Positions 15,605 to 15,774 of a stretch of 15,774 nucleotides of DNA are shown here, piece by piece. Made by a program: the position numbers and the translations under genes. The notes under the pieces are model-generated. The model saw only the letters and a program-made list of their open reading frames with translations, was not told the DNA's origin and did not search any database. This stretch comes from Bacteroidota bacterium (GTDB lineage: Bacteria > Bacteroidota > Bacteroidia > Flavobacteriales_F > PHOS-HE28), in contig JAEZAU010000193.1 of assembly GCA_023430325.1 (NCBI GenBank), positions 1 to 15,774 on the forward strand. Reading direction: 5' to 3'. Numbering within the stretch: position 1 is the stretch's first letter; each line of letters opens with the position of its first letter.

Positions 15605-15711
15605 TCCCGCGTGAGGGATAGAAGCGGCACCCCGCAGCGCAGCGAGGAGTACAGCGGATAGCCCGGCCCCACTGTGCCGGCTGCAGGCCGGACCAGTGGG
15701 GACACGCCCAA
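15605..15711 (+). ncRNA. Structured intergenic element resembling the Flavo-1 RNA motif
   Basis: Two similar half-sites face each other: GGGATAGAAGCGGCA (15615-15629) and TACAGCGGATAGCCC (15650-15664). GGG/CCC close the outside, and a small CGC/GCG hairpin (around 15633-15644) sits between them. Directly downstream is a strong stem: CCCCACTG (15667-15674) with CAGTGGGG (15694-15701), a 2x2 internal loop, then CCGGC/GCCGG (15677-15681 and 15687-15691), followed by CACGCCCAAAAAAA. From memory, the AGCGGCA...ACAGCGGA halves and the trailing CGCCCAAA match a recurrent structured element of Flavobacteriia, which I believe is Flavo-1. Its function is unknown. No ORF explains this stretch. Confidence 0.55.
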
Positions 15712-15767
15712 AAAAAGAAAGGCAGGAGCATGTGCCGTTACCACCACCAGCACACACTCCCGCCTTT
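15710..15767 (-). terminator. Terminator for a minus-strand gene beyond the right edge
   Basis: AAAGGC (15718-15723) pairs with GCCTTT (15762-15767), GGAG (15725-15728) with CTCC (15757-15760), and TGTGC (15731-15735) with GCACA (15750-15754). The stem is imperfect and has a 14-nt loop. On the minus strand the stem runs straight into TTTCTTTTTTT (15720-15710). This implies a minus-strand gene ending to the right of the window; that gene itself is not visible. Confidence 0.65.
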
Positions 15768-15774
15768 GGAATGA

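Noticed and set aside
15502..15757. Two overlapping minus-strand ORFs at the right edge
   Set aside because: They run through the structured RNA and the terminator hairpin and have low-complexity products with no domain.

Overview
The window looks like chromosomal DNA from a member of the Bacteroidota, most likely a relatively GC-rich Flavobacteriales-type lineage. The evidence is two proteins with type IX secretion (T9SS) C-terminal sorting domains (one type A, one type B/CHU_C), a lipoprotein whose mature N-terminus is Cys-Lys-Lys-Asp5, AddA/AddB proteins of the Bacteroidetes form, a classical menaquinone cluster, TAnnTTTG-type -7 boxes, and an intergenic structured element resembling the Flavo-1 RNA family. 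No phage, IS element, CRISPR array, tRNA or rRNA was found.

Left half (1-8833), DNA repair. addA (41-3184, +) and addB (6094-8808, +) encode the two subunits of an AddAB helicase-nuclease for double-strand-break end resection. They are not adjacent. Between them lie an ElaA-type acetyltransferase (3150-3590, +, overlapping addA by 35 nt), a secreted PKD/CHU_C protein (3583-5712, -, overlapping elaA tail to tail by 8 nt) and a small conserved-looking protein (5811-6095, -). The ATG of that small gene and the ATG of addB share one CATG, so neither gene has a 5' intergenic region.

Middle (8806-10639). A strong minus-strand terminator (8807-8833) closes a small T9SS type A secreted protein (8858-9631, -). 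A 297-nt gap (9632-9928) follows. It holds a perfect 11-bp hairpin and a second hairpin but no gene. Next comes an OmpR-family response regulator (9929-10639, -) with no histidine kinase beside it.

Right half (10671-14737, +), menaquinone biosynthesis. menI (DHNA-CoA thioesterase), menF (isochorismate synthase), menD (SEPHCHC synthase) and menB (DHNA-CoA synthase) form one tightly packed operon. The spacings are 1 nt, an overlap (or 20 nt if a TTG start is used), and 20 nt. The operon is divergent from the response regulator across only 31 nt. menC, menE, menH and menA are not in the window.

Right edge (14774-15774). An AT-richer FN3-type surface lipoprotein (14774-15484, -) has a good TACATTTG box. 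It is followed by a Flavo-1-like structured RNA (about 15605-15711) and a terminator hairpin (15710-15767) serving a minus-strand gene beyond the window.

Most of the window is well-understood core metabolism and repair. The points worth a second look are the odd Cys-poor C-terminus of AddB, the shared start codons at 6093-6096, the unidentified passenger domain of the 8858-9631 protein, the one-codon deletion in the response regulator's conserved loop, the unexplained hairpin at 9787-9812, and the non-coding element at the right edge. I found no convincing wholly new system.
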